64,000 bases of DNA. It comes from Branchiostoma floridae (lineage: Eukaryota; Chordata; Leptocardii; Amphioxiformes; Branchiostomatidae). The stretch is from contig NC_049987.1 of the NCBI RefSeq assembly GCF_000003815.2, positions 19,055,952-19,119,951 on the forward strand. Reading direction: 5' to 3'. Shown here one piece after another: positions 58,201 to 63,229 of the stretch. Position 1 is the first letter of the stretch, and the number at the start of each line of letters is the position of its first letter. The position numbers and the translations under genes were made by a program. The notes under the pieces are model-generated. The model saw only the letters and a program-made list of their open reading frames with translations, was not told where the DNA came from and did no database searches.

Positions 58201-61200
58201 CTAATTGTGATACAAAATTTCTAAACAACTAGTATTCAACAACCAGTCATAGATTGCTTGATGTTTCTTTTCAACATTTCCCCAATGTAGAAAATATTCT
58301 GATAGATTGTGTAGAAAGCTGTGAACATTTAAGATTTCAAGACTTTCTTGAAAGAGCCTTGCTGGCCTTGAGATTACACATTTTCAATGTGTTGTATAGT
58401 TCCAGTGGAATTATGACAGTTACAATGTCTGACAATCTCTGTATTGTTACCTGTACACATCCCTAGTCTGTGTTGATTTTCACATTACCTGCAATTCCTT
58501 ACTCAGCTGCTGGGGTTAACACGGCGGACGGTTGGGTGGAGTTTTCGTCGTCCCCTGCCTCCCAACCCCGCAGCCTCGGGCCGGGACCCGGGGGCGCGCC
58601 CACAGACTCGGAAGACGAGTCGGACCCGTGGACGATCACGCAGGAACAGAGAGACTACTACACGGCACAGTTTAAAACCATGCAACCTGATCTGCATGGG
58701 TTGATTCAAGGTAAGAAATACACTACCAAAAATGTTTTTTCTTGTTTATCTTGTTTTTCTTCCTCACAGAAAATTTATCTTCCAGGAAGAAAATTATTTT
58801 GTCCCCAAGAAATCTTTAGTTAGAAAAACATGCTTGTCCATATGGGGCAAGCAAATTTTTGAGACATTTTTGAGAATAATATTCTTACACCAAGAATACT
58901 TTTCTTACATCAAGAGCAAAAATTCTTGTATTTCTTAAGAGTTTTAAAAAAAGCAAGCATTGCTAGAATTGTTTTCTTGCATCATAAGAAAAAACAAGAA
59001 GATTTTGCTTTAAGTTCCAGAAAATTCTTAGGTGTGAGAAAAATTTTCTTAACCAAAGAAGAATAAGAAAATTGTTCTTTGGGTGAGAATTAAGATTTGT
59101 TGGTAGTTTCTTGTTTTGCTTGTTTTGCTTAGAATTTTATTCTACATTTTCTTCTTGCAAGAATATTTTTCTTCATATAAGAATTGTCCATGGGGTAAGC
59201 AAAACAAGCAAAAATCATTTTTGGTAGTGCAGTCATTCTCAATTTCTCAGCAATCACAGGGTTGTACAAGTCCACTAGTCCGATTGTCTTGGGCAAGTAA
59301 AAGTGCTGATCGTGAAAGATTTTTCTACGAGTGAGAGTCTTGGTACTTTTTGCAGCCATAGCATCAAGCATTTATGACTGTTATCCTTGCAGGTACAACA
59401 GCAAGGGAGTTCTTCCAGCGATCTAAGTTGCCAATCGCCCAGTTATCAAGGATATGGTGAGTATTCAAGAGTTCGGTACATCTTATAAATTCATTATTAT
59501 GTCTTTTCGGGGGAGAAAAATGAAACATATTATTTTTGCTGGTGTGTTCTTCTGTGTGTTTTCCTAAATCATAATATGTTTGGTCAATCTATAGTTACAT
59601 ATAGGTAAAGTATAGAAAACTAGCTTAAAGCTACACTTATAGAGCAAACAATGATGATAATGAAGAATATATAGAGCAACACATTTGTGAAATTGTCGTA
59701 TTTCATGACCTAATACCATATTTGACTCCTCTGTCCCACCAGGGATATGTCAGATGTCAATCAGGATGGTGCTCTGTCCCTGGAGGAGTTTTTCGCAGCG
59801 TTTCACCTGGTGGTGGCCAGAAGAAATGGTTATGATCTGCCGGAGACCTTGCCTCAGGCCCTGATGCCTAAGAGCACTCAGCCAGCAACTGAGGAAGGTA
59901 CGAGATCTCACAGTGATTCTTATTACAACAAAATTGTCAAAATCAACATTATGATTTTAAACAATTTTAAACTTTATTACCGTACACAAAAATAAAGTGC
60001 TTACCAACAAGCTTTCAATCAGTCCTCAGATCCTTTTCAAGTTGAAATGACCCAAAGCTTAAGTCACACATCCGGAACGGAAGTGTGACGTCAGCAAAGG
60101 GTCAAAGGTGCTTGGAAGTCAGTATCAGCCCCTGTCTCGGTTGAGGCAAGGTTGATGGGCTCTGATGTAGATGGACTCTCCTGAGAATGTAATCCTGTTC
60201 GGAATCCAGTATCTTCACCTGGTAAAAATCCCGGTAGAATTTCCCGGGATTCTATGTGGATATGTTGTGACACCTCTGAATAAAAAGCAATATTGATCCA
60301 AACTTGCAGTGATACAAAATCTTCTTTTTCTGGATCTCAGAATTGGATAATTCAGTTCTGTAACCTTTTCCCTAAAGGGGGTATCACTGGATTACAGTAA
60401 TTGCAATATTATTACAGTTATTGCAATATTTGTCACCTCTGTTTTTTTTTTCAGATCCTTTTGCTGGTGCCCCTCCCATGGCGGGTGGGGGGACTCCCCC
60501 TGTCCCTGCCACGGCACCGCAGACCCAAGCAGCCCCCCAGCCTGCCCCACAGGCACCCCCTCAGCCTGCACCCCAGGCCCCCCCTCAGCCGACCCCCCAG
60601 GCTGCCCCCCAGGCACCCCCCCAGCCGACACAGCAGCCGACACAGCAGCCAACAGGGGCACAGGGTGGCAGCAAGTCTGCTGATGAGGCAAGTCAAAGAA
60701 TCTTACTATTGTTCACATATTATAATATAATATTACCTCTAGTTCTTTGAATCAAGAAGTTGCAGTACCGCCATGATCTGCTAGATGTCACACATACCAT
60801 GTGAAAGTTATCTGAGATACAATATATAATGTGATAACCAATATCTTTCAATGACTGTTTTATTTTTCCCTTGGCTTTTGCCACCATCTTCTTTCCTTAT
60901 ACAAATGTAGTTGCTATATATAGAAAAATAATGTTTGCCTTTGGTAGACTTTGTTAGCCTGGGTACCATCCGGATAGTAGCTCGCTCCTATGTTCGCTTC
61001 TGCTATCCGTCTGGAGACGTGTGCATTCAAACCGTTTGGTGGTGACGCCAGTTGATGAGTGAATCAACGAATGGGTTCTAGAGCACTCGTTCGATGACAA
61101 CAGGCCGGCGCCCACATGCGCATAGCAAGGGGACGGGGGGCTTTTCCGGTGTTGGAACACCGGTCCGAACGAGCGCTTGAAACCATTCCATAATTCGCTC

Positions 61201-63229
61201 ATATGTGGGGACCAATCAGCACCTGTGTCCAAATTTTGGACGTTTCCAGACATTAAGATGGTCCGCATTCCCAGACGGAAACACAGAGAAGCGACTGTAT
61301 ATCTATAGTGTCTAATGAATGTCAGAGCTAGAAGCGACTGTATATAGTATGTAATGAACTTCAGAGGGAACTACTTTCCGGATGGTACCCAGGCTAAGAC
61401 TTTGTAGGATTTACGCTGTTTTGTCGTTCCCTCTGACAGCCTGTACTTACAACACAATATCTGTTCTGTAGAACTGGGCCACGTTTGATGAGAACTCCTC
61501 CTCGCCTTCTCCAGTAGTACAGAGCCCAGCCAACTTTGACTTCGCCGCTGTCCATCCAGACCCAGTATGTCCTCATTCTCTTTCTCTAGTAATACCTCCA
61601 ACATGAGGTGTACGGAAAGTATTAGATGGAACGAATGGAGCAAAATGAAAAAACAACAAAACAAAATGGAATGTAAAGAAATTGTGAAATGGAACAAAAG
61701 ATGAAGCAAACGGAAATAAGAAATGGGCTCGAGAATGTTTGTGTGAACAGGCATTCCAGAAGCCTTCCTTGGGTAGCAGAAGGGAACATAGTAACAAACT
61801 ACTACCTGGATACCTGATTGACGGAAATGAACAGTATACGTACTGGCAAAGGGTTTCCATCGATTTAAAAAAAAGATATTTCAGTATGCTTCAAATTTTA
61901 TTCTATGCTTCAAATATATAATTCCATTTTGCTCCGGATCCATTCTGTTCAATTTAGCACTTTTTGTACACTCATTACATGCTTTTTTTCACTTATCCCT
62001 CTGCTACTTTTCTGTTACCAAATTTAGTTGCTTGGTGACATTCAAGCCTTGAGTTACATTAATTGGTAAAGTTGCACATGAGGAAAAGAATTTGCACAAA
62101 AACGTTCTTACAACTAAAGTTGTACAACTTAAGTCACATTTCAATATGTTGATCATATGACATTGTATACTAAGCATGACATTAATATCAAAATCAATGG
62201 GTTTTCATGGCCCAAACTTATACAGAGAGTTTGCCATTTTGCCTTTTCCTGCAGCTTCAGCTTTACTTACATCTTTTGTACAATTACAAACTCATGAGAC
62301 AGGAAAAATGTTCACGGTCATTTTTGTTATTTTATTATTGCAGGCATCAAAGATTATCCAGCCTGTACCAGTCCGAATGTCACCAGAGGGGCAGACATAC
62401 TCAGACTACAGGCCCAGGACCTTCTCTGGTTAGTTAACACGTCAATTAGAGATAGGGATAGAGAGCATGTTATTTACCAAGACATGACACTTGGGCAGTG
62501 ACCTGTAATCACAGAAGAAACCACCGAATGAGCGAAGCAAAAGCACAATTTCTAATGTTCTCTGATGATGCATTTTTTTAAATTTTGTGTTCACGGTGAC
62601 ATAAGGCCTGTTAGTGACCTAAAACAGAGAATATGCCACTGAGTGAGGGAAGCAAAAGTCTGTGATATACATTGTAGTGTGAACTGTAATGTGCTCTGAT
62701 GATGCATTACTTTGTTATATTGCACAATCCAGGTTATTGGAATGTGGAATTCAGCTGTATTATTGTTTTCTTACATCCTTATCAACAGTTGGTTCTGTCA
62801 CAGCTTATCCCATGACAGAGAAATCGTAAAACAAACTACAGTGCCATAACTCGTAGAAGGGTAAGCAGTGTTATATTAATGGAAAATACAAAAGTTCTGG
62901 ACCCATAAATATAATTATGATGATTATTGTATGAGAAACAACTTTCTTATGTTAAGAACATGTATCAACATTCTTATCAAAATTCAGCCTTTGCCTGTTA
63001 GATTTAAAAGCATCTGTGAACTTGTCATTTGGAGAATCGTAACAAATGTCTGACATTTTGTTGTTCTGTCCATCAGAACCAATCCCAACGGACGTGGTAA
63101 ACTTGCGCAGGGAGCGGTCGGGCACCAGTCCGAGCAAACATCCCAAATCTGGCGACACGGCAGAGTTCACGCCTGGCAAAATCGCCCCTCCCCCTCCAAG
63201 CTCACGCTCAAAGAGTGCCAAATCCTCAG
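31465..63229 (+). CDS. REPS1: RalBP1-associated EH-domain protein (REPS1/REPS2), 13 exons, 3' end beyond the window
   Basis: Endocytic adaptor: EH domains bind NPF-type motifs, and the C-terminal coiled coil of the family binds RalBP1, linking Ral signalling to receptor endocytosis. Seen: EH1 at residues ~5-95 ([40 protein letters not shown]), a Ser/Pro/His-rich linker with [12 protein letters not shown]2 at ~300-395 ([22 protein letters not shown] loop [12 protein letters not shown] with intact calcium ligands), DPF at ~402, a Pro/Gln-rich tract, and [10 protein letters not shown] and [12 protein letters not shown] segments. All exon phases agree; 1,768 coding nt give 589 residues. Vertebrate REPS1 is roughly 800 residues, so the RalBP1-binding end is outside. 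Likely the pre-duplication ortholog of REPS1 and REPS2. Confidence 0.95.
32279..32615. repeat. Imperfect minisatellite, about five copies
   Basis: Units of roughly 70-90 bp built around CTGTAT...TAGCTGGTATAACCRCCCTTYGGC and ACCAGCYTCTGTATGAATRTCTGT. Copies diverge and vary in length. Confidence 0.75.
33723..34067. mobile_element. GAGGGTCTGCAT-ended element, divergent copy
   Basis: Left AAGGGTCTGCATGGGG and right CCCCATGCAGACCCTC are inverted ends about 345 bp apart. The same ends occur on the elements at 34,668-34,880 and 35,220-35,421. The interior has no coding capacity. Confidence 0.5.
34668..34880. mobile_element. GAGGGTCTGCAT-ended MITE, copy 1
   Basis: Ends GAGGGTCTGCATACTC and CATGCAGACCCTC. 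Interior words ACGTAATTCGTTGCGAGG and TTAGCGTAATA are the reverse complements of those in copy 2 (35,220-35,421), so the copies are oppositely oriented and form a long inverted repeat about 340 bp apart. Confidence 0.7.
34950..35057. repeat. Two-copy 54-bp tandem duplication
   Basis: CAATGAATCTTTCCCAGTGG...TGAAACAGCC is repeated once with a single base change (GTGG to GTAG). The near-identity implies a recent duplication. Confidence 0.9.
35220..35421. mobile_element. GAGGGTCTGCAT-ended MITE, copy 2 (inverted)
   Basis: Starts GAGGGTCAGTATGGGG, ends GAGCATGCAGACCCTC. Contains CTACGTATTACGCTAAATCA and ACGCTAAATTTCGTCACC. Flanks CTGTAT and CTGCAT may be a short diverged target duplication. Confidence 0.7.
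35622..35650. repeat. GAT trinucleotide microsatellite
   Basis: (GATGAT)n run immediately before the 145-bp tandem repeat. Confidence 0.9.
35650..36150. repeat. Three-copy ~145-bp tandem repeat plus a two-copy 44-bp repeat
   Basis: Units share GTGTGGACATCTGCTGGTGT-type starts, CAGGTCCGGTTTTCTGGACC hairpins and AACGGTTTTGTACCGATGCT. They are followed by two copies of a unit containing AATGATCCCTCCCCAATC (36,080-36,160). Confidence 0.75.
37358..37476 (+). rRNA. 5S rRNA-like sequence, probably SINE head, not a functional gene
   Basis: 119 bp, the usual 5S length. Conserved pieces: GCTACGGCC start, GATCTCGGAAGTTAAGCAAC, GTGCTTGGATGGGAGACC and GCTGTAGCC end. The ends can pair as a terminal helix (GCTACGG with CTGTAGC). 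Internal control elements for TFIIIA look intact. The attached SINE body and ATT tail, and no T-run terminator right after, argue for a retroposon head. Confidence 0.65.
37358..37640 (+). mobile_element. 5S-rRNA-headed SINE (SINE3 type)
   Basis: The head (37,358-37,476) is a 5S-like sequence. The body has ACGTAAAACGGGGGTCCCGT and GAGGTGCCTCGACC, then GGGTACCTACTGGCTGGC, and a (ATT)n tail near 37,615-37,630. 5S-derived promoters with a short body and simple-repeat tail define SINE3 elements. I cannot assign a named family. Confidence 0.75.
38145..38345 (-). mobile_element. tRNA-derived SINE
   Basis: Minus strand: A box TGGCCGAGTGGGTAGAG, B box GGGAGTTCGAACCTC, then a body ending TGTGTGGCCCAAGGGCTAC. 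The tRNA-like head has both boxes at normal spacing but no acceptor-stem pairing. The same body occurs at 10,090-10,165. Confidence 0.75.
38755..39990. mobile_element. 1.2-kb element with TACGCTAAATT arrays at both ends
   Basis: Outer ends GAGGGCCCCCAAGG and GGGCTTTGGGGGCACTGAG are imperfect inverted repeats. Each end carries several imperfect copies of a word like CTACGTAATACGCTAAATTA or its complement (38,780-38,880; 39,785-39,975). The middle (39,100-39,750) holds four copies of the CCCTCTGAAACGCCATTTCC module. There is an open minus-strand frame (39,179-39,733), but it follows the repeat unit rather than a protein family. Confidence 0.65.
39100..39750. repeat. Four-copy ~200-bp module array
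   Basis: Copies near 39,115, 39,325, 39,518 and 39,693 share GAAATCYTGACCCTCTGAAA, CGCCATTTCCTGCATTTTGA and GGGGCAAATTTTGCTGGC, usually followed by ACTAAGCTAAG. The same module occurs at 55,430-55,915, and as single copies at 5,530, 10,630 and 10,835. Confidence 0.8.
39990..41340 (+). repeat. Directional GGGGTACGGACGGGACA motif array
   Basis: Six copies, all on the plus strand: about 39,990-40,006, 40,361-40,378, 41,127-41,144, 41,148-41,166, 41,167-41,183 and 41,321-41,340 (the last with an AG inserted before TACGG). Three are directly tandem. Spacer sequences are AT-rich and unrelated. Confidence 0.85.
42075..42499. mobile_element. PIF/Harbinger-like MITE, family 1, copy B
   Basis: Ends GGCCATACCAATTTAATTGA and AAATTAAATTGGTGTGGCC, flanked by TAA (42,072-42,074; 42,500-42,502). 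Its interior is the reverse complement of the 23,506-23,872 copy with a longer middle. Confidence 0.8.
42888..43365. mobile_element. hAT-like element, CAGGGATCGAAATAC ends
   Basis: Ends CAGGGATCGAAATACT and CTATTTCGAACCCTG resemble those of the 11,419 and 12,853 elements, but the interior differs (repeated CATGCAAAATTGCAAGTT words near both ends). No perfect 8-bp duplication was seen. Confidence 0.55.
44474..44638. mobile_element. TTAA-flanked foldback MITE
   Basis: 165 bp, nearly all inverted repeat: TGACCCGCC...GGTGTATA against TATACACCT...GGCAGGTCA, and TTTGCTATAACC against GGTTATAGCAAA. TTAA at 44,470-44,473 and 44,639-44,642. Confidence 0.75.
44658..44865. mobile_element. CTGTAAATGCA-ended MITE
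   Basis: Starts CTGTAAATGCAGAAATGTTC, ends GAACTTAAATGCATTTACAG. The interior repeats ACCGCGAAATTAAAACCACC in both orientations. It is immediately downstream of the TTAA foldback. Confidence 0.7.
46390..46516 (+). promoter_or_regulatory. Small intronic patch with CRE-, E2F- and YY1-like words
   Basis: ATGACGTAAC at 46,391, then AAATGGCGGGAAAATGGCTG near 46,426. An ATG at 46,427 opens a 29-codon frame ([20 protein letters not shown] and so on) ending TGA. It could be an alternative REPS promoter or upstream exon, but I see no clear donor joining it to exon 2. Confidence 0.2.
47713..48036. mobile_element. hAT-like MITE with GGGCAAGT repeats
   Basis: Inverted outer text AACAAGTCCACTAGCCC and the complement of its right counterpart (ACTTGTTCAACCCTG). 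Inside are repeated GTTCGGGCAAGT and CTTGCCCGAT words. A partial copy of the same family is at 59,262-59,380 (CAGGGTTGTACAAGTCCACT). Confidence 0.5.
48294..48622. mobile_element. Penelope-like foldback remnant with 15-bp target duplication
   Basis: Two arms of about 130-150 bp are near-perfect inverted copies around a centre near 48,450. The unit is bracketed by the direct repeat ATTTTTCATATGTTA (48,279-48,293; 48,623-48,637). Each arm holds CTGATGA, a GC-containing hairpin, then CGAAACGTC, similar to hammerhead motifs known from Penelope-like elements. The left arm has extra tandem AAAGGTGGACTTTC-type inserts. No reverse transcriptase remains. Confidence 0.55.
48504..48537 (+). ncRNA. Hammerhead-ribozyme-like core
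   Basis: CTGATGA (48,504-48,510), one extra A, stem II GAAAGG/CCTTTC (48,512-48,517 with 48,524-48,529), then GAAAC and GTC (48,530-48,537). This order matches the catalytic core of hammerheads with a very short stem III. The extra A before stem II and a weak stem I make activity uncertain. The left arm has the same core on the minus strand. Confidence 0.4.
48776..48899 (+). CDS. REPS1: REPS exon 2
   Basis: 124 nt: [20 protein letters not shown] then [20 protein letters not shown] and T plus G of a split codon. Completes EH domain 1. Acceptor attcccag, donor TACAG|gtgaat. Confidence 0.97.
48866..49500 (+). repeat. Tandem array copying the 3' end of REPS exon 2 plus (CAAT)n
   Basis: Each unit has about 40 bp matching the exon end (GGTCTGCCTGTCAGACTGGA, CAGKCTCAATACAGGTGARK), then (CAAT)n in the first units, then GATAGGGATCATCTCAAAATAT. 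The exon itself contributes the first copy; further copies end near 49,055, 49,184, 49,374 and 49,461. The last two lack the long CAAT tract. Confidence 0.95.
50563..52313 (-). mobile_element. 5'-truncated LINE with intact reverse transcriptase frame
   Basis: 1.75 kb on the minus strand, flanked by a perfect 13-bp target duplication TGATCAATGGATA (50,550-50,562; 52,314-52,326). The 3' end is a (TAGG)n tail (CCTA repeats at 50,563-50,585) instead of poly(A). The reverse transcriptase frame has no internal stop, indicating a recent insertion. Microsatellite tails and the YGCETWTL C-terminal text suggest an RTE/CR1-like non-LTR family; the clade is not settled. Confidence 0.92.
50580..52274 (-). 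CDS. LINE reverse transcriptase (partial ORF2, 564 aa)
   Basis: Non-LTR retrotransposon polymerase copying element RNA at the nicked target. Seen in order: [20 protein letters not shown] (RT region 0/1), [75 protein letters not shown], the catalytic FADDIDLL, then YGCETWTLL and a basic C-terminal region ([31 protein letters not shown]). The upstream endonuclease domain is absent because the insertion is 5'-truncated, so the first Met may not be the native start. It lies antisense within REPS intron 2. Confidence 0.92.
   Translation of the reverse strand: MIEDSSGNLLTESTAVLNRWTEYCDKLYNYELQPDTSKLNNPPWAERVPEDLPILRDEVADAVRSMKPGKSPGIDNIPAELLKHGGEVVVDKYSELCQKIWQEKKWPKEWTQSLVIPLPKKGNTRQCQNYRTISLISHPSKILLKVILKRLKSKAEELLAEEQAGFRPGRSTTEQIFNCRLIIEKHLQHQRDLFHNFIDFRKAFDRVWHDGLWWVLRGFGVEEGLIQSIEALYQSASSAVFLNNKVGEFFRTTVGVRQGCLLSPVLFNLYLEKIMQDALYDHHTSISIGGRRICNLRFADDIDLLAGSNTELQDLTDKLTESTGSFGMEVSTEKSKVMVNSRDETHAVILMNGELLEEVGTFTYLGGTITKDGTSETDVRRRIAMATSAMARLSRIWKSNNISFSVKFKLYKTLVVSILLYGCETWTLLAATERKIRAFEMRCLRKLLHISYYEHVTNEYVREQVRSLVGPQETLLATVKRRKLQWFGHVTRHNNLAKTILQGTVEGGRRRGRQRKAWQDNIVEWTGLSLQERITLARDRRTWRHLSIFMSTLSPQRPGGQGTR
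53220..53270 (+). CDS. REPS1: REPS exon 3
   Basis: 51 nt: (G)[16 protein letters not shown] plus G of a split codon. Acceptor ttcttaag, donor AACAAG|gtaaga. PLPRF matches the family segment just after EH1. A second in-frame acceptor 3 nt downstream (aaggag|GAG) would drop one Gly. Confidence 0.88.
53271..54241 (+). other. REPS intron 3
   Basis: AT-rich; no element with definable ends, RNA gene or extra exon seen. Confidence 0.7.
54242..54347 (+). CDS. REPS1: REPS exon 4
   Basis: 106 nt: (D)[20 protein letters not shown] then [14 protein letters not shown] and AG of a split Arg. Acceptor actttgcag, donor GGAGAG|gtaaaa. Low-complexity linker, supported by phase and by the next exon. Confidence 0.85.
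54348..56359 (+). other. REPS intron 4
   Basis: Mostly occupied by the TTA-flanked element at 54,504-56,051. The rest is short AT-rich flanks, including a TAAGGCCACGTTGATTGG fragment near 56,146. Confidence 0.75.
54504..56051. mobile_element. 1.5-kb PIF/Harbinger-like element carrying the repeat module
   Basis: Ends GGGACCGTACGGCGTTTAG and CTAAATGCCGTACGGTCCC are inverted, with TTA at both flanks (54,501-54,503; 56,052-56,054). Subterminal TTTTTTTGCTAGGCCCTCCC is repeated at both ends. The centre (55,430-55,915) has three copies of the CCCTCTGAAACGCCATTTCC module. No transposase was recognised. Confidence 0.8.
56360..56504 (+). CDS. REPS1: REPS exon 5
   Basis: 145 nt: (R)[20 protein letters not shown] then [20 protein letters not shown] and ASNNLPLQ. 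Acceptor atattacag, donor TTACAG|gtcggt, ends phase 0. [11 protein letters not shown] aligns with the polyproline segment of REPS1. Confidence 0.92.
56505..57254 (+). other. REPS intron 5
   Basis: Starts with an (AAC)n microsatellite (about 56,560-56,580). A (ATGACA)n-like run is near 56,835. Otherwise nothing recognised. Confidence 0.75.
57255..57459 (+). CDS. REPS1: REPS exon 6
   Basis: 205 nt: [20 protein letters not shown] then [40 protein letters not shown] and GQYGAAAQ plus G. Ser/Thr/Pro/Ala-rich linker between the EH domains. Acceptor tattccag, donor CACAAG|gtatat. Confidence 0.93.
57460..58506 (+). other. REPS intron 6
   Basis: Begins with a 539-bp MITE (57,490-58,028) only 30 bp past the donor. 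58,030-58,500 is AT-rich with nothing recognised. Confidence 0.75.
57490..58028. mobile_element. PIF/Harbinger-like MITE, family 2
   Basis: Ends GGCCACAGCAAGTAAATTTT and AAAATTTACTTGCTGTGGCC, extending as inverted repeats through GATGACATC for about 35 bp. TAA at both flanks (57,487-57,489; 58,029-58,031). Shares only the GGCCACA start with the 23,506 family. Confidence 0.85.
58507..58710 (+). CDS. REPS1: REPS exon 7, start of EH domain 2
   Basis: 204 nt: (A)[20 protein letters not shown], then [40 protein letters not shown] and DLHGLIQ plus G. Acceptor cttactcag, donor TCAAG|gtaaga. DPWxITxEQRxYY is the EH2 entry of REPS proteins. GC-rich relative to its introns. Confidence 0.97.
58721..59229. 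mobile_element. CACTACCAAAAATG-ended MITE next to a splice donor
   Basis: Ends CACTACCAAAAATGTTTTTT and the complement of AAATCATTTTTGGTAGTG match at about 24 of 27. The interior is rich in TTCTTG/CAAGAA words in both orientations, so it can fold extensively. The left end is 10 bp beyond exon 7's last base. Confidence 0.75.
59262..59380. mobile_element. Partial hAT-like element (GGGCAAGT family)
   Basis: Starts CAGGGTTGTACAAGTCCACT and contains TTGGGCAAGTAAAAGTGCTG, matching the left part of the 47,713 element. It lacks a right inverted end before the exon 8 acceptor. Confidence 0.5.
59393..59456 (+). CDS. REPS1: REPS exon 8
   Basis: 64 nt: (G)[20 protein letters not shown] plus TG of a split Trp. 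Middle of EH2 (family: AKEFFTKSKLPILELSHIW). Acceptor ccttgcag, donor GATATG|gtgagt. Confidence 0.97.
59743..59897 (+). CDS. REPS1: REPS exon 9, EH2 EF-hand loop
   Basis: 155 nt: (W)[20 protein letters not shown] then [20 protein letters not shown] and [11 protein letters not shown] plus G. The loop [12 protein letters not shown] keeps calcium ligands. Acceptor tcccaccag, donor GGAAG|gtacga. Confidence 0.97.
59898..60454 (+). other. REPS intron 9
   Basis: Carries a probable minus-strand retroelement tail (59,920-60,290). The rest is AT-rich with TTATTACAGTTATTGCAATA repeats before the acceptor. Confidence 0.65.
59920..60290 (-). mobile_element. Possible Penelope-like 3' remnant
   Basis: The minus strand has a 60-codon frame ([40 protein letters not shown]) followed by GGATCTGAGGACTGATTGAA and AGCTTGTTGGTAAGCACTTT. 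I associate this layout with the 3' ends of Penelope-like elements, but no reverse transcriptase is present. Confidence 0.3.
60455..60687 (+). CDS. REPS1: REPS exon 10, DPF and Pro/Gln-rich tract, GC donor
   Basis: 233 nt: (D)[20 protein letters not shown], then repeats of [19 protein letters not shown] type, [11 protein letters not shown] and [10 protein letters not shown]. Donor GATGAG|gcaagt is a GC site; the frame joins to exon 11 only at this boundary. DPF is a clathrin-adaptor (AP-2) binding motif. The Pro/Gln repeat is probably variable in length. Confidence 0.9.
60688..61471 (+). other. REPS intron 10 (GC-AG)
   Basis: Begins gcaagt, ends tctgtag. It contains a TTAGCCTGGG-ended MITE (60,957-61,394). 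60,690-60,950 is AT-rich with nothing recognised. Confidence 0.8.
60957..61394. mobile_element. GCCTGGGTACCATCCGG-ended MITE
   Basis: Ends GCCTGGGTACCATCCGG and CCGGATGGTACCCAGGC are perfect inverted repeats over 17 bp. Flanks read TTA on the left and TAA on the right, so the target duplication is unclear. Interior AGAAGCGACTGTATAT is repeated near the right end (61,291 and 61,331). Confidence 0.8.
61472..61564 (+). CDS. REPS1: REPS exon 11
   Basis: 31 codons, phase 0: [20 protein letters not shown] then [11 protein letters not shown]. Acceptor ttctgtag, donor GACCCA|gtatgt. Aligns with the WETFSERSSSS segment of REPS1. Confidence 0.93.
61565..62343 (+). other. REPS intron 11
   Basis: AT-rich; repeated TGGAACRAAA-type words near 61,625-61,700; no element with clear ends. 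Confidence 0.65.
62344..62428 (+). CDS. REPS1: REPS exon 12
   Basis: 85 nt: [20 protein letters not shown] then DYRPRTFS plus G. Acceptor tattgcag, donor TCTCTG|gttagt. Matches the HPVPIRMTPSK segment of REPS1. Confidence 0.92.
62429..63076 (+). other. REPS intron 12
   Basis: Contains two approximate copies of a unit with GARYGARSGAAGCAAAAG and TCTGATGATGCATT (about 62,528-62,575 and 62,641-62,710). Otherwise nothing recognised. Confidence 0.65.
63077..63229 (+). CDS. REPS1: REPS exon 13
   Basis: 153 nt: (E)[20 protein letters not shown] then [20 protein letters not shown] and [10 protein letters not shown] plus G. Acceptor ccatcag, donor CCTCAG|gtataa. RSGTSP and APPPP match the REPS1 stretch RSHSGTSPDNTAPPPP. 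The coding sequence continues beyond the window. Confidence 0.93.

Larger units (their letters stand above)
58711..59392 (+). other. REPS intron 7
   Basis: Nearly all transposon: a CACTACCAAAAA MITE (58,721-59,229) and then a partial hAT-like fragment (59,262-59,380). Confidence 0.8.

Noticed and set aside
60401-60730. Second plus-strand frame over the Pro/Gln tract
   Set aside because: Shadow of REPS exon 10 produced by the repetitive CCCCAG sequence.
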